From Halopenitus salinus (lineage in GTDB: Archaea > Halobacteriota > Halobacteria > Halobacteriales > Haloferacaceae), in assembly GCF_042662125.1 (NCBI RefSeq), contig NZ_JBHSXL010000003.1:372001-436000 (forward strand): a DNA stretch of 64,000 nucleotides. The letters are read 5' to 3'. Under the pieces are notes generated by a model. That model did not search any database and was not told the DNA's origin. It saw only the letters and a list, made by a program, of their open reading frames with translations. This document shows positions 8,212 to 16,932 of this stretch, one piece after another (position 1 is the first letter of the stretch; each line of letters begins with the position of its first letter). The position numbers and the translations under genes are program-made.

Positions 8212-8973
8212 CTACGCCGGATCGGTCGGATCTCCACCGCGCGATTCCCGGTCGGTTTCGTCGACGTCGGGAGCGCCGGACGCCCGCGATGACGATCCCG
8301 ACCGACAGGTGTAGACGTCCGAATCACGGGGCAGCATCACGTCGACCTCCGAGAGCGCCGGCAGCCGGGTCCCCTCGGTCAGGATCGGCTCGACGAGTTC
8401 GGCGACGACCGCCTCCGCGACGACCCTGGTGTAGGTGTCCCCCTCGATCGCCATCCCGTCGAGGGTGATCTGCCTGGTCCTCGCGCCGTCGAGGGCCGCA
8501 ACGAGGAGGGCGGCGCGCTCGCCGGAATCGACCGGACGGAACGCTCCCTCCTCGATGCCGTCCTCGATGACGTCGGACACCGTCTCCCGAAACATCCGGT
8601 CGCTTCGGCGCAGCTGGGCGCGTATCCGGTCGTTGAACGGACCCTGGGATCGAAGCTCCAACAGGGCCACGTGGAAGTGCTCGCGGTCTGTCGCGTCGGG
8701 ACCAAAGGTGAACCACGCGATGAACTCGGCGAGCCGCTCCGGCGCCGGCCGATCCGCGCCGCGTTCGACCTGCCACTCGAACGTCGAGATGAGTCGATCG
8801 AGGAAGGCGACGAGGAGGTCCTCCTTCGTGTCGTAGTGGTAGTGCAGCAGGGACTTGCTCTTCGAGCACGCCTCGGCGATGTCGCGCATCGTGAGGTCGG
8901 CGTAACCGTGTTCTCGAAGCGCACGGTGAACGCCGGCCATGATCTCGTCCGTGGTGCTCGAGTCGGTCGTCAT
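8212..8973 (-). CDS. TetR/AcrR-family transcriptional regulator
   Basis: 253 aa. The N-terminal 50 residues are a TetR DNA-binding domain: MAGVHRALREHGYADLTMRD, then IAEACSKSKSLLHYHYDTKE with the recognition helix. The ligand-binding C-domain follows, and a hydrophilic tail of about 35 residues lies beyond the usual TetR length. ATG 8973 is chosen because it gives a standard N-terminus; a longer frame would cover the divergent promoter. A ctatac TATA-like box is about 25-30 nt upstream. The divergent amidase is a plausible target. Confidence 0.9.
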   Translation of the reverse strand: MTTDSSTTDEIMAGVHRALREHGYADLTMRDIAEACSKSKSLLHYHYDTKEDLLVAFLDRLISTFEWQVERGADRPAPERLAEFIAWFTFGPDATDREHFHVALLELRSQGPFNDRIRAQLRRSDRMFRETVSDVIEDGIEEGAFRPVDSGERAALLVAALDGARTRQITLDGMAIEGDTYTRVVAEAVVAELVEPILTEGTRLPALSEVDVMLPRDSDVYTCRSGSSSRASGAPDVDETDRESRGGDPTDPA

Positions 8974-9078
8974 CCACCTCGTCTCGGTCGAGCACGCGTA
9001 TAGATGCGTTGGAACCGGCCATCGGTCGACGTTGCGGGACCGGAGTCGACCCGAACGACCCGACCCGAACACAACCAA

Positions 9079-9108
9079 ACCGAATCGATCCGAACCGAAT
9101 CGATCCGA
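9079..9108. repeat. Two perfect tandem 15-bp repeats in the TetR-amidase intergenic region
   Basis: Two identical units accgaatcgatccga lie side by side, within a wider 70-bp stretch (9049-9120) of degenerate cgaac/cgatc words. Each unit holds an atcgat palindrome. The location between divergent genes, one a TetR regulator, makes an operator role possible; simple repeat expansion is the other reading. Confidence 0.7.
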
Positions 9109-9180
9109 ACGCAACCGAACTCGAGGCGGCATCGACGCGACGGGAGAACCGTTAAGCCCCCCGCCCCCACAGACGACGGC

Positions 9181-10485
9181 ATGACGGAGCTACTTGGTGA
9201 CACGTCGCTCGCGTCGATCTCGCGATCGCTGCGGTACGACACGACCGACCTCGAGGCGCACTATCGGGACGCCCGCGAGCGCGCGGAGGCGGTCGACCCG
9301 AGGTTACGGGCGTTCGTCGACGAGGAGAACCGATGGGAACGGATCGATCGGGCCCTGGAGCGGGTTCGATCGCGGTTCCCGGACCCGGAGTCCCGCCCCC
9401 CGCTTTACGGCGTTCCCGTGGGCATCAAGGACGTCTTTCGGACGGCCGACCTGCCGACGCGTGCGGGATCCGACGTCCCGGCCGAGGCGCTTTCCGGGGC
9501 GGAGGCCGAGGCGGTCTCGCGGCTCACGGACGCCGGGGCCGTCGTCCTCGCCAAGACGGTGACCGCGGAGTTCGCCTGCTTCGAGTCCGGTCCGACGCGG
9601 AATCCCCACGATCCGGACCACACCCCCGGCGGATCGAGCAGCGGATCCGCCGCCGCCGTCGCGGCGGGTCTGTGTCCGCTGGCGCTCGGGACCCAGACGA
9701 TCGGGTCGACGAACCGCCCGGCGGCCTTCTGTGGGATCGTCGGCGTCAAGCCCAGCCACGACCGGATCCCGATCGACGGGACGATCGCGGTCGCGCCGTC
9801 GATCGACCACGTCGGGTTCTTCACCCAGCACGTCGAGGGTGCCGAGCTGGCGGCGGGCGTCCTCTACGACGACTGGCGAGCGGGGGACGACCCGCCGGAT
9901 CTGTCCCGGATCGGGGTCCTCGAGGGACCGTATCTCGAGCAGGCCGAGGACGTCGGGCGCGAGCACTTCGAAGCGCACGTCGAGCGTCTCGAGGCCGCCG
10001 GGTACACGACGGTCCGGATCGACCCGTTCGGCGAGGACATCGAGGAGATAAACGAGCGACACGAGGCGATCATGTCCGCGGAGATGGCGATCGGTCACGA
10101 CGCCCGGTTCTCCGAGTACGGGGACCGATACGCGGACGCGACGGCGGAGTTCGTCCACGAGGGACGGGAGACGTCGGTCGAGACGCTCGCCAGAGCTCGA
10201 AGCGGCCGGTCGAAGCTTCGCGAGCGACTCCACGAGACGTTCGAGACCCACGACCTCGACGTTCTGGTGAGCCCGGCCGCGCCGGGCCCGGCGCCCGAGG
10301 GGCTCGAGTCGACCGGGGATCCGATCATGAACCTGCCGTGGACGCACTCGGGGCTCCCGAGCGTCACGGTTCCGGCATCGAGGACCGATGACGGGCTGCC
10401 GATGGCGCTGCAGTGCGTGTCGCGGTTCGGCCGCGACGAGTGGCTACTGTCCTGGTGTCGCTCCATCGAGGACGCGCTTCGGTGA
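9181..10485 (+). CDS. Amidase (amidase-signature family)
   Basis: 434 aa. The signature Ser-cisSer-Lys triad can be placed: Lys in VPVGIKDVF, the cis-Ser in GGSSSGSAAAVAAG, and the nucleophile Ser in TQTIGSTNRPA before AFCGIVGVKPSH. The more usual nucleophile context is TGGSI/V-RxP, so IGSTNRP is a variant. The family hydrolyses carboxamides. It is shorter than GatA and has no gatC neighbour, so a stand-alone amidase is more likely than a tRNA amidotransferase subunit. The ATG follows a promoter-like gttaag run, and the divergent TetR gene may control it. Confidence 0.9.
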   Translation: MTELLGDTSLASISRSLRYDTTDLEAHYRDARERAEAVDPRLRAFVDEENRWERIDRALERVRSRFPDPESRPPLYGVPVGIKDVFRTADLPTRAGSDVPAEALSGAEAEAVSRLTDAGAVVLAKTVTAEFACFESGPTRNPHDPDHTPGGSSSGSAAAVAAGLCPLALGTQTIGSTNRPAAFCGIVGVKPSHDRIPIDGTIAVAPSIDHVGFFTQHVEGAELAAGVLYDDWRAGDDPPDLSRIGVLEGPYLEQAEDVGREHFEAHVERLEAAGYTTVRIDPFGEDIEEINERHEAIMSAEMAIGHDARFSEYGDRYADATAEFVHEGRETSVETLARARSGRSKLRERLHETFETHDLDVLVSPAAPGPAPEGLESTGDPIMNLPWTHSGLPSVTVPASRTDDGLPMALQCVSRFGRDEWLLSWCRSIEDALR

Positions 10486-10663
10486 GCTCCCGATCGATCG
10501 CCAGGACGGATCCACGTTCGTGGATCGCGAGATCGCGGTAGGGAACCGCGACGGCGACCGGGTGCGGGGACGATCGTGGCGGATCATCGTCGATGGCCTC
10601 CCCCCCGTGAACGCCTCTCAATCGGCGTGTGAACGGTCCTCAGTGGCGAACTCGTTCCGCTAC

Positions 10664-10671
10664 CCTTTTAG
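10664..10671 (+). promoter_or_regulatory. Probable promoter of the S10 ribosomal cluster
   Basis: A cctttta TATA-like box stands in the 231-bp gap after the amidase, about 46 nt before the preferred ATG of the first gene and 25 nt before an alternative in-frame GTG at 10690. The rest of the gap has no gene. Because the downstream genes nearly all overlap or touch, this is probably the main upstream promoter. Confidence 0.5.
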
Positions 10672-10716
10672 GATCGGATCCGGAATGGAGTGTACAGTCT
10701 GGTGACGAGGCGACCC

Positions 10717-11568
10717 ATGGACGGACTCACGTTGTGTGTTCCGTCGTCGGTCGTCCGAGAGGCCGAGGACCAACGCGAGGCGACTCGCAAACTCGGCTAC
10801 GTGGCCCGCGCGGCCGCGGTCTTCTCGGCGACCCGGCTCGTCGTCTTCCCCGACGGGGAGGGCGAACGCCGATGGGGCGGCGAGTTCGTCGCCACCGTAC
10901 TCCGGTACGCCGCGACCCCGCCCGATCTGCGATCGGGCATCTGGGACCGTCGCGACGAACTGGCGTACGTTGGCGTCCTTCCGCCGCTTCGCCTCCCGTC
11001 ACGGACCGGCTCGACCCCCGACGGGGACGAGTCGAAAACACAGGGACTCGTGACCGAGGTCGGACCTGACGGCCGCGTTCGGGTCAATTCCCCGCCGTGG
11101 GAACACCCGATCTCGCTGCTCGTTCCATCCGGTATGGAACTCGAGCGGGGGGAGCGCGTCACCATCAGGATCTCTTCGAGAGAACCGGTCCGCGCCCGCA
11201 TCACCGGGAAGCCGGAGGACGGCTTCCAGGTCGTGGGCGCGGACCTCCCGGAGGTGCTCGCCGACGGCGGGTACGCCATCGCGACGTCGCGACACGGGGA
11301 GCGGCTCTCCGTCTCGCGACTCGGCGAACTCGTCGGAACGGTGGCCGACGTCGACGATCCGATCGTCGCGTTCGGCTCGCCGGGCAGGGGACTTCCGGAG
11401 ATGCTCGGGGTGGAACCCGAGGCAGTCCGGGCCGCGAAGGGCGGCCCCGTCGAACCCGATCCGGGGTTCGACCTCTGGGTGAACACGATCCCGAACCAGG
11501 GAAGCCAGGTGGTGCGAACGGAGGAGGCGATGTTCGCGTCCCTCGCGTCCCTCACACTCACGGAGTAA
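10717..11568 (+). CDS. Putative SPOUT-superfamily RNA methyltransferase
   Basis: About 283 aa. It belongs to the archaeal DUF171-type SPOUT group that is regularly encoded before rpl3. An N-terminal Rossmann-like strand (DGLTLCVPSSVV) and ATRLVVFPDGEG are followed by an inserted OB-like segment (GLVTEVGPDGRVRVNSP), then the SPOUT C-part with PIVAFGSPGRGLPEML and LWVNTIPNQGSQVVRTEEA, which form the knotted SAM site. The probable substrate is rRNA or tRNA. The ATG is used; a GTG nine codons upstream is possible. The gene ends 4 nt before uL3. Confidence 0.85.
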   Translation: MDGLTLCVPSSVVREAEDQREATRKLGYVARAAAVFSATRLVVFPDGEGERRWGGEFVATVLRYAATPPDLRSGIWDRRDELAYVGVLPPLRLPSRTGSTPDGDESKTQGLVTEVGPDGRVRVNSPPWEHPISLLVPSGMELERGERVTIRISSREPVRARITGKPEDGFQVVGADLPEVLADGGYAIATSRHGERLSVSRLGELVGTVADVDDPIVAFGSPGRGLPEMLGVEPEAVRAAKGGPVEPDPGFDLWVNTIPNQGSQVVRTEEAMFASLASLTLTE

Positions 11569-11572
11569 ACAC

Positions 11573-12589
11573 ATGCCACAACCAAGCCGACCACGCAAAG
11601 GCTCGCTGGGCTTTGGACCGCGCAAACGCGCGTCGAGCGAGGTGCCCCGCATCCGCTCGTGGCCCGACGACGACGGAGCACCCGCGCTCCAGGGATTCGC
11701 CGGCTACAAGGCCGGAATGACCCACGTCGTCATGGTCAACGACGAAGCCAACTCGCCCCGTGAGGGAATGGAGGAGTCCGTTCCCGTCACGGTCGTCGAG
11801 ACGCCGCCGATGTACGCGGTGGCCCTGCGCGCCTACGAGGACACGCCGTACGGCAAGAAGCCGGTGACCGAGGTCTGGGGCGGCGAGTTCCACGAGGAAC
11901 TCGACCGCGCCCTCGACCTGCCGGCGGAGGACACCTTCGAGGAGGACGCGGAGGAGCTCGAGGAGCTCCTGGATGAGGACGTCGTCGACGACGTCCGCGT
12001 CATCACACACACCGCCCCCTCGGAGCTCGCGAACGTGCCGAAGAAGGAACCCGACGTCATGGAGACGCGAGTCGGCGGCGGCTCGCTCGAGGAGCGCGCG
12101 GAGTTCGCGCTCGAGCTCGTCGAGGAGGGCGGCGCCCACGAGTTCGGCGACGTCTTCCGCGCGGGCGAGTACACCGACGTCTCCGGCGTCACGAAGGGCA
12201 AGGGAACCCAGGGCCCCGTCAAGCGGTGGGGCGTTCAAAAGCGGAAGGGCAAACACGCCCGCCAGGGCTGGCGGCGCCGGATCGGGAACCTCGGTCCGTG
12301 GAACCCCTCCCGGGTCCGCTCGACGGTTCCCCAGCAGGGACAGACCGGCTACCACCAGCGCACGGAACTCAACAAGCGCCTCATCGACTTCGGCGAGGGC
12401 GACGACGCCTCCGTCGAGGGCGGCTTCGTCAACTACGGCGAGGTCGACGGCTCCTACGCGCTCATCAAGGGTTCGCTTCCGGGTCCGGACAAACGACTGC
12501 TCCGGTTCCGGCCGGCCATCCGACCGAACGACCAGCCGCGCCTCGACCCCGAGGTCCGGTACGTATCAACCGCATCCAACCAGGGATAA
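11573..12589 (+). CDS. rpl3: 50S ribosomal protein uL3
   Basis: 338 aa, the standard haloarchaeal length. The N-terminal MPQPSRPRKGSLGFGPRKRA is typical of archaeal and eukaryotic uL3, and the central HARQGWRRRIGNLGPWNP region holds the loop that reaches toward the peptidyl-transferase centre. Acidic insertions near residues 105-150 reflect salt adaptation. First r-protein gene of the cluster, followed 3 nt later by uL4. Confidence 0.97.
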   Translation: MPQPSRPRKGSLGFGPRKRASSEVPRIRSWPDDDGAPALQGFAGYKAGMTHVVMVNDEANSPREGMEESVPVTVVETPPMYAVALRAYEDTPYGKKPVTEVWGGEFHEELDRALDLPAEDTFEEDAEELEELLDEDVVDDVRVITHTAPSELANVPKKEPDVMETRVGGGSLEERAEFALELVEEGGAHEFGDVFRAGEYTDVSGVTKGKGTQGPVKRWGVQKRKGKHARQGWRRRIGNLGPWNPSRVRSTVPQQGQTGYHQRTELNKRLIDFGEGDDASVEGGFVNYGEVDGSYALIKGSLPGPDKRLLRFRPAIRPNDQPRLDPEVRYVSTASNQG

Positions 12590-12592
12590 CCC

Positions 12593-13339
12593 ATGAAGGC
12601 AACAGTACGAGACCTGGACGGCGACGACGCGGGCGAGGTCGACCTCCCCGACGTCTTCGAGACCGCGTTCCGCCCGGACCTCATCCGGCGTGCGGTCTCC
12701 GTCGCACAGGCAAACAGAAAGCAGGCGTACGGTTCCGACGAGTTCGCCGGGCTTCGAACCCCGGCGGAGTCGCCCGGCTCCGGCCGCGGGATGGCACACA
12801 TCCCACAGGAGAACGGTCAGGCGCGCCGCGTCCCGAACGTCGTTTCGGGGCGGCGCGCCCACCCGCCGAAGACGGAGAAGGACCGCTCGAAGAAGCTCAA
12901 CGACAAGGAGCGACGTCTCGCCGTCCGCTCGGCCATCGCGGCCACGACGGACGCGGAGATCGTCGCCGAGCGCGGGCACGCCTTCGACGAGGACGTCGAG
13001 CTTCCGCTCGTCGTCTCCGACGAGTTCGAGGACCTCCAGAAGACCCAGGAGGCGCTCGCGTTCCTCGAGACGGTCGGGCTCGACGCCGACATCGAGCGCG
13101 CCGAGGACGGCCGATCCATCCGAGCCGGCCGCGGGAAGACCCGCGGTCGAAAGTACCGACAGCCGAAGTCGGTGCTCGTCGTGACGAGCGAGGAGCCGTC
13201 GCGGGCCGCCCGCAACCTCGCGGGCGTCGACGTCGCGACGGCCGACCAGCTCGACGCCGAGGACCTCGCTCCCGGCGCACACCCCGGACGGCTCACCGTC
13301 TGGACCGAGAGCGCGATCGAGGGGGTGGCCGACCGATGA
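12593..13339 (+). CDS. rpl4: 50S ribosomal protein uL4
   Basis: 248 aa. The internal loop (GSGRGMAHIPQENGQARRVP) that lines the peptide exit tunnel is present, as are FETAFRPDLIRRAV near the start and the GLDADIERAEDGRSIRAGRG segment. Length is normal for the archaeal L4/L1e form. Its stop overlaps the ATG of uL23 by 4 nt, so the two are translationally coupled. Confidence 0.97.
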   Translation: MKATVRDLDGDDAGEVDLPDVFETAFRPDLIRRAVSVAQANRKQAYGSDEFAGLRTPAESPGSGRGMAHIPQENGQARRVPNVVSGRRAHPPKTEKDRSKKLNDKERRLAVRSAIAATTDAEIVAERGHAFDEDVELPLVVSDEFEDLQKTQEALAFLETVGLDADIERAEDGRSIRAGRGKTRGRKYRQPKSVLVVTSEEPSRAARNLAGVDVATADQLDAEDLAPGAHPGRLTVWTESAIEGVADR

Positions 13340-13590
13340 GCTCGATCATCGAACACCCGCTCGTGACGGAGAAGGCGATGGACGAGATGGACTTCGACAA
13401 CAAGCTCCAGTTCCTCGTCCACATTGACGCCACGAAAGGCGACGTTCGCGACGCCATCGAGACGCGCTACGGCGTCGACATCGAGAACGTGAACACGCAG
13501 GTGACGCCGAAGGGGAAAAAGAAGGCCACGGTCACGCTCTCGCCGGACGACGACGCGACCGAGGTCGCCTCCCGAATCGGGGTGTTCTGA
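13336..13590 (+). CDS. rpl23: 50S ribosomal protein uL23
   Basis: 84 aa, full length for archaeal uL23. The N-terminal IIEHPLVTEKAMDEM and the C-terminal VNTQVTPKGKKKATVTL are the conserved rRNA-binding ends. uL23 lies at the tunnel exit and is a docking site for SRP and the Sec machinery. The ATG overlaps the uL4 stop; a longer open frame upstream runs antisense-like through uL4 and is not coding. Confidence 0.96.
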   Translation: MSSIIEHPLVTEKAMDEMDFDNKLQFLVHIDATKGDVRDAIETRYGVDIENVNTQVTPKGKKKATVTLSPDDDATEVASRIGVF

Positions 13591-13592
13591 AC

Positions 13593-14315
13593 ATGGGACG
13601 ACGAATTCAAGGACAGCGGCGTGGACGCGGCGGCTCGACGTTCCGAGCCCCGTCCCACCGCTACAAGGCGGAGCTATCGCACAAACAGAACGAGGGCGAC
13701 GATACGATCGCCGGCGAGGTCGTCGGCATCGAACACGACCCGGCCCGCTCGGCTCCGCTCGCGGAGATCGAGTTCGAGGACGGCGATCGTCGACTCGTGC
13801 TCGCGCCCGAGGGCGTCTCGACCGGCGAGACGATCCAGGTCGGCGTGAGCGCCGAGATCAAGCCCGGAAACACGCTGCCCCTGGCGGAGATCCCCGAGGG
13901 CGTTCCGGTGTGTAACGTCGAGAGCCAGCCGGGCGACGGCGGCAAGTTCGCCCGCGCCTCCGGCGTCTCGGCGACGCTTTTGACCCACGACCGCGACGTC
14001 GCGGTCGTCCAGCTTCCGAGCGGCGAGGTCAAACGGCTCAACCCGCAGTCGCGCGCGACGATCGGCGTCGTCGCCGGCGGCGGCCGAACCGAGAAGCCGT
14101 TCGTGAAGGCCGGCAACAAACATCACAAGATGAAGGCGCGGGGCACGAAGTACCCGCGCGTCCGTGGCGTGGCCATGAACGCCGTCGACCACCCGTTCGG
14201 CGGCGGCGGTCGCCAGCACCCCGGACAGCCGAAGTCCGTCTCGCGTGACGCCCCGCCGGGACGGAAGGTCGGCGACATCGCATCGAAGCGGACCGGACGA
14301 GGAGGAGACACATGA
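13593..14315 (+). CDS. rpl2: 50S ribosomal protein uL2
   Basis: 240 aa. The universally conserved C-terminal loop GVAMNAVDHPFGGG (residues 192-205), with its key His, reaches the peptidyl-transferase centre, and KHHKMKARGTKYPRVR precedes it. The N-terminus MGRRIQGQRRGRGGSTFRAP is basic. Its stop overlaps the uS19 ATG by 4 nt. Confidence 0.97.
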   Translation: MGRRIQGQRRGRGGSTFRAPSHRYKAELSHKQNEGDDTIAGEVVGIEHDPARSAPLAEIEFEDGDRRLVLAPEGVSTGETIQVGVSAEIKPGNTLPLAEIPEGVPVCNVESQPGDGGKFARASGVSATLLTHDRDVAVVQLPSGEVKRLNPQSRATIGVVAGGGRTEKPFVKAGNKHHKMKARGTKYPRVRGVAMNAVDHPFGGGGRQHPGQPKSVSRDAPPGRKVGDIASKRTGRGGDT

Positions 14316-14737
14316 GCTCGGAATACCGCATCGGCCGCGAGGGCGAGGAGTTCGCCTACCGCGGTCACACGCTCGAGGAGCTGCAGGAACTCGACGTCGA
14401 CGAGGTCGCGGAACTGCTTCCCGCACGCCAGCGGCGAACCATCGAACGAGGGCTGGGCGCCGAACGGCGCAAGCTGCTCGAGACGGCTCGCGAACGAACC
14501 GAGGAGGGGACGGCCAACGACCCGATCCGAACGCACCTTCGCGACATGCCGATCCTGCCGGAGTTCGTCGGGTTGACCTTCGAGGTCTACACCGGACAGA
14601 GCTTCGAGCGCGTCCGGGTCGAACCCGAGATGATCGGCCACTACCTCGGCGAGTTCCAGCTCACGCGAACGTCCGTCGAACACGGGCAGGCCGGCATCGG
14701 CGCGACCCGGTCCTCGAAGTTCGTGCCGCTCAAGTAA
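14312..14737 (+). CDS. rps19: 30S ribosomal protein uS19
   Basis: 141 aa. The core motifs DMPILPEFVGLTFEVYTGQS and MIGHYLGEFQLTR are the conserved uS19 fold in the 30S head, while the acidic N-terminal extension is the archaeal/eukaryotic S15-type addition. A GGAGG Shine-Dalgarno stretch lies just before the ATG, inside the end of uL2. Confidence 0.96.
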   Translation: MSSEYRIGREGEEFAYRGHTLEELQELDVDEVAELLPARQRRTIERGLGAERRKLLETARERTEEGTANDPIRTHLRDMPILPEFVGLTFEVYTGQSFERVRVEPEMIGHYLGEFQLTRTSVEHGQAGIGATRSSKFVPLK

Positions 14738-14740
14738 CCC

Positions 14741-15208
14741 ATGGGAATCAACTACAGCGTCGAGGCCGATCCGGAGACGACCGCCAAGGGGATGCTCCGC
14801 GAGCGGCCGATCAGCCTGAAGCACAGCAAGGCGATCTCGCGAGAGATCAAAGGAAAGACCGTCGCGGAGGCGCGGACGTACCTCCAGGCGGTCATCGACG
14901 AGGAGCGCTCGGTTCCGTTCCGCCAGCACAACACCGGCGTCGGTCACCGATCGGACATCGACGGCTGGGACGCGGGACGGTACCCCGAGAAGGCCTCGAA
15001 GGACTTCCTCAAGCTCATCGAGAACGTCGAGAACAACGCGACCGAACAGGGCTTCGACGGCGACGAGATGGAGATCAAACACGTCGCCGCCCACAAGGTC
15101 GGCGAACGCCCGGGACGACAGCCCCGCGCGTTCGGCCGCGCCTCGCCGTGGAACACGACCCTCTGTGACGTCGAGCTCATCATCGAGGAGACGGAGGACG
15201 ACGAATAA
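14741..15208 (+). CDS. rpl22: 50S ribosomal protein uL22
   Basis: 155 aa, archaeal form of uL22 (eukaryotic L17). KGMLRERPISLKHSKAISRE begins the conserved helix, and RAFGRASPWNTTLCDVELI is the C-terminal beta-hairpin part that lines the exit tunnel. It starts 3 nt after uS19, and its last base is the first base of the uS3 ATG. Confidence 0.96.
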   Translation: MGINYSVEADPETTAKGMLRERPISLKHSKAISREIKGKTVAEARTYLQAVIDEERSVPFRQHNTGVGHRSDIDGWDAGRYPEKASKDFLKLIENVENNATEQGFDGDEMEIKHVAAHKVGERPGRQPRAFGRASPWNTTLCDVELIIEETEDDE

Positions 15209-16218
15209 TGGCAGACGAACACCAATTCATCGAGAACGGCCTACAGCGGGCCCAGATCGACGAGTTCTTCGCTGACGAGCTCGGTCGTGCGGGCTACGGC
15301 GGCATGGACATCGCCAAGACGCCGATGGGCACCCAGATCGTGTTGAAGGCCGAAAAGCCCGGCATGGTCATCGGGAAGGGCGGAAAGAACATCCGGAAGA
15401 TCACCTCGACGCTCGAGGAACGCTTCGACATGGACGACCCGCAGATCGACGTCCAGGAGGTCGACGAGCCGGACCTCAACGCCCGGATCGTCGCCGACCG
15501 CCTCGCGAACGCGCTCGAGCGCGGCTGGTACTTCCGGAAGGCGGGACACACCACGATCGACCGGATCATGGAGTCCGGCGCGCTCGGCGCCGAGATCGTC
15601 CTCTCCGGGAAGGTCACGGGCGCCCGTTCGCGCGTCGAGAAGTTCAACCGCGGCTACATCAAGCACAACGGCGAGCCCGCGGAGAACGTCGTCGACGAGG
15701 GACAGGGCGTCGCCGTGATGAAGCTCGGAACGATCGGCGTGACGGTCAAGATCATCCCGCCGGGAGCGGAGCTTCCCGACGACTTCGAGCTCCGCGAGGA
15801 CGCCGAGGTTCCCGAGGTCGAACAGGCGTCCGCCGAGGAGGGCGTCGAGTCGCTCCTCGAGGAGGAGCCCGAGGAGGTCCCCGACGTCGGCGCCGACGAG
15901 GACGTCGAGGTGCCCACGGGCGGTCCCGACGAGGAGATCGACGAGGAGATCGTCGAGGAGGTCATCGAGGAGAGCCAGGAGACGGCTTCCGAGGCGACCG
16001 ACACCTCCCCCGAGGAGCCCGTCGAGACGGGCACGCCGGAGGGCGAGGACGCAGAGGATCTCGACGAGCTCGAGGCGGACGTCGAGGCCGAGGCCGAGGA
16101 ACTCGTCGAGGAGATGGAGTCCGCGGCCGACGAGGAGACCGAATCCACGGCTGAGGAGGACACCGAATCCGAGACCACCGACGAGGCTGACGCGGCCGAC
16201 GAGGAGGAGGACGAATAA
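15208..16218 (+). CDS. rps3: 30S ribosomal protein uS3 with a long acidic tail
   Basis: 336 aa. A type II KH domain has its GKGG loop at residues 56-59 (GMVIGKGGKNIRKI), followed by the second domain with SGKVTGARSRVEKFNRGYIK. From about residue 195 the protein is a low-complexity Glu/Asp/Thr tail of some 140 residues, far longer than the roughly 210-aa core of most archaeal uS3. Acidic uS3 tails are known in haloarchaea; this one is toward the long end. It lies at the mRNA entry site. Confidence 0.95.
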   Translation: MADEHQFIENGLQRAQIDEFFADELGRAGYGGMDIAKTPMGTQIVLKAEKPGMVIGKGGKNIRKITSTLEERFDMDDPQIDVQEVDEPDLNARIVADRLANALERGWYFRKAGHTTIDRIMESGALGAEIVLSGKVTGARSRVEKFNRGYIKHNGEPAENVVDEGQGVAVMKLGTIGVTVKIIPPGAELPDDFELREDAEVPEVEQASAEEGVESLLEEEPEEVPDVGADEDVEVPTGGPDEEIDEEIVEEVIEESQETASEATDTSPEEPVETGTPEGEDAEDLDELEADVEAEAEELVEEMESAADEETESTAEEDTESETTDEADAADEEEDE

Positions 16219-16430
16219 TGGCGATCCTCCACCCCGACGAGATCCGCGACATGACCCCGGCGGAACGCGAGGTCGAACTCGAGGAACTCGAGACCGAGCT
16301 GCTCAACGTGAAGGCCCAACAGGCCGCGGGCGGCATGCCCGAGAGTCCCGGTCGGATGGGCGAGCTGAAACGCACCATCGCGCGGATCAAGACGATCCAG
16401 ACCGAGGAAGGCGACCTCGAGGACGAATAG
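16218..16430 (+). CDS. rpl29: 50S ribosomal protein uL29
   Basis: 70 aa, helical hairpin protein. DEIRDMTPAEREVELEELET and the end GRMGELKRTIARIKTIQTEE match uL29. It binds near the tunnel exit beside uL23. The ATG shares one base with the uS3 stop codon. Confidence 0.95.
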   Translation: MAILHPDEIRDMTPAEREVELEELETELLNVKAQQAAGGMPESPGRMGELKRTIARIKTIQTEEGDLEDE

Positions 16431-16449
16431 CGGCCACGAACCACGATCC

Positions 16450-16932
16450 GTGATCACCCCCGAAACGCTCACGCGACACGAACTCATCGGCCTCCCGGTA
16501 CGGGTGGCCGCCGCCAGCAACGGCGACCTCGTCGACGTCGCTGGCCGTGTCGTCGCGGAGAGCCAGCGGACGATCGTCGTCCGCACGGCGACGGGGGACA
16601 AACGCGTCCCCAAGCGGGGGACGACCTTCGAGTTCGCGATCGTCGAGGCGCCGAGCGTCGCCGCGACCGCGAACGCACGCACAGATGAAGCCGCCGGCGA
16701 CCGGAAGGTCCCGGGGTCCGCGTCCGAACTCGGACGGGATACTGCGGGGGTCCGCCCCCGTCAGTCTCGCCCGTTCCCGTCTTCGGTCTCGGAGGACGAC
16801 TCCGAGACCGGAGACGGGACGAGCCGCTCCCTAGGCGAGTGCGAGGACGCGGTCTACGTTACGGTGGATGGCACACGACTGCTCTCACGACCCGCCGAAC
16901 GCACCGAGGAAGGTGTCTCAGTATGGCGATAG
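16450..16932 (+). CDS. rnp1: RNase P protein component 1 (Rpp29/Pop4) with an internal insertion
   Basis: 160 aa. The N-terminal LTRHELIGLPVRVAAASN and GRVVAESQRTIVVRTATGDK strands, and the C-terminal VYVTVDGTRLLSRPAERTE strand, form the Sm-like Rpp29 barrel that binds RNase P RNA and helps process tRNA 5' ends. Between them, at about residues 73-130, is a hydrophilic Ser/Arg/Asp-rich segment that other Rpp29 proteins lack. Translation begins with GTG. It sits between uL29 and uS17 as in other archaea, and its last 10 nt overlap uS17. Confidence 0.92.
   Translation: MITPETLTRHELIGLPVRVAAASNGDLVDVAGRVVAESQRTIVVRTATGDKRVPKRGTTFEFAIVEAPSVAATANARTDEAAGDRKVPGSASELGRDTAGVRPRQSRPFPSSVSEDDSETGDGTSRSLGECEDAVYVTVDGTRLLSRPAERTEEGVSVWR

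Noticed and set aside
9304..10347. Reverse open frame of 347 codons over the amidase
   Set aside because: Arg- and Asp-rich shadow without any domain; the amidase triad fixes the forward frame.
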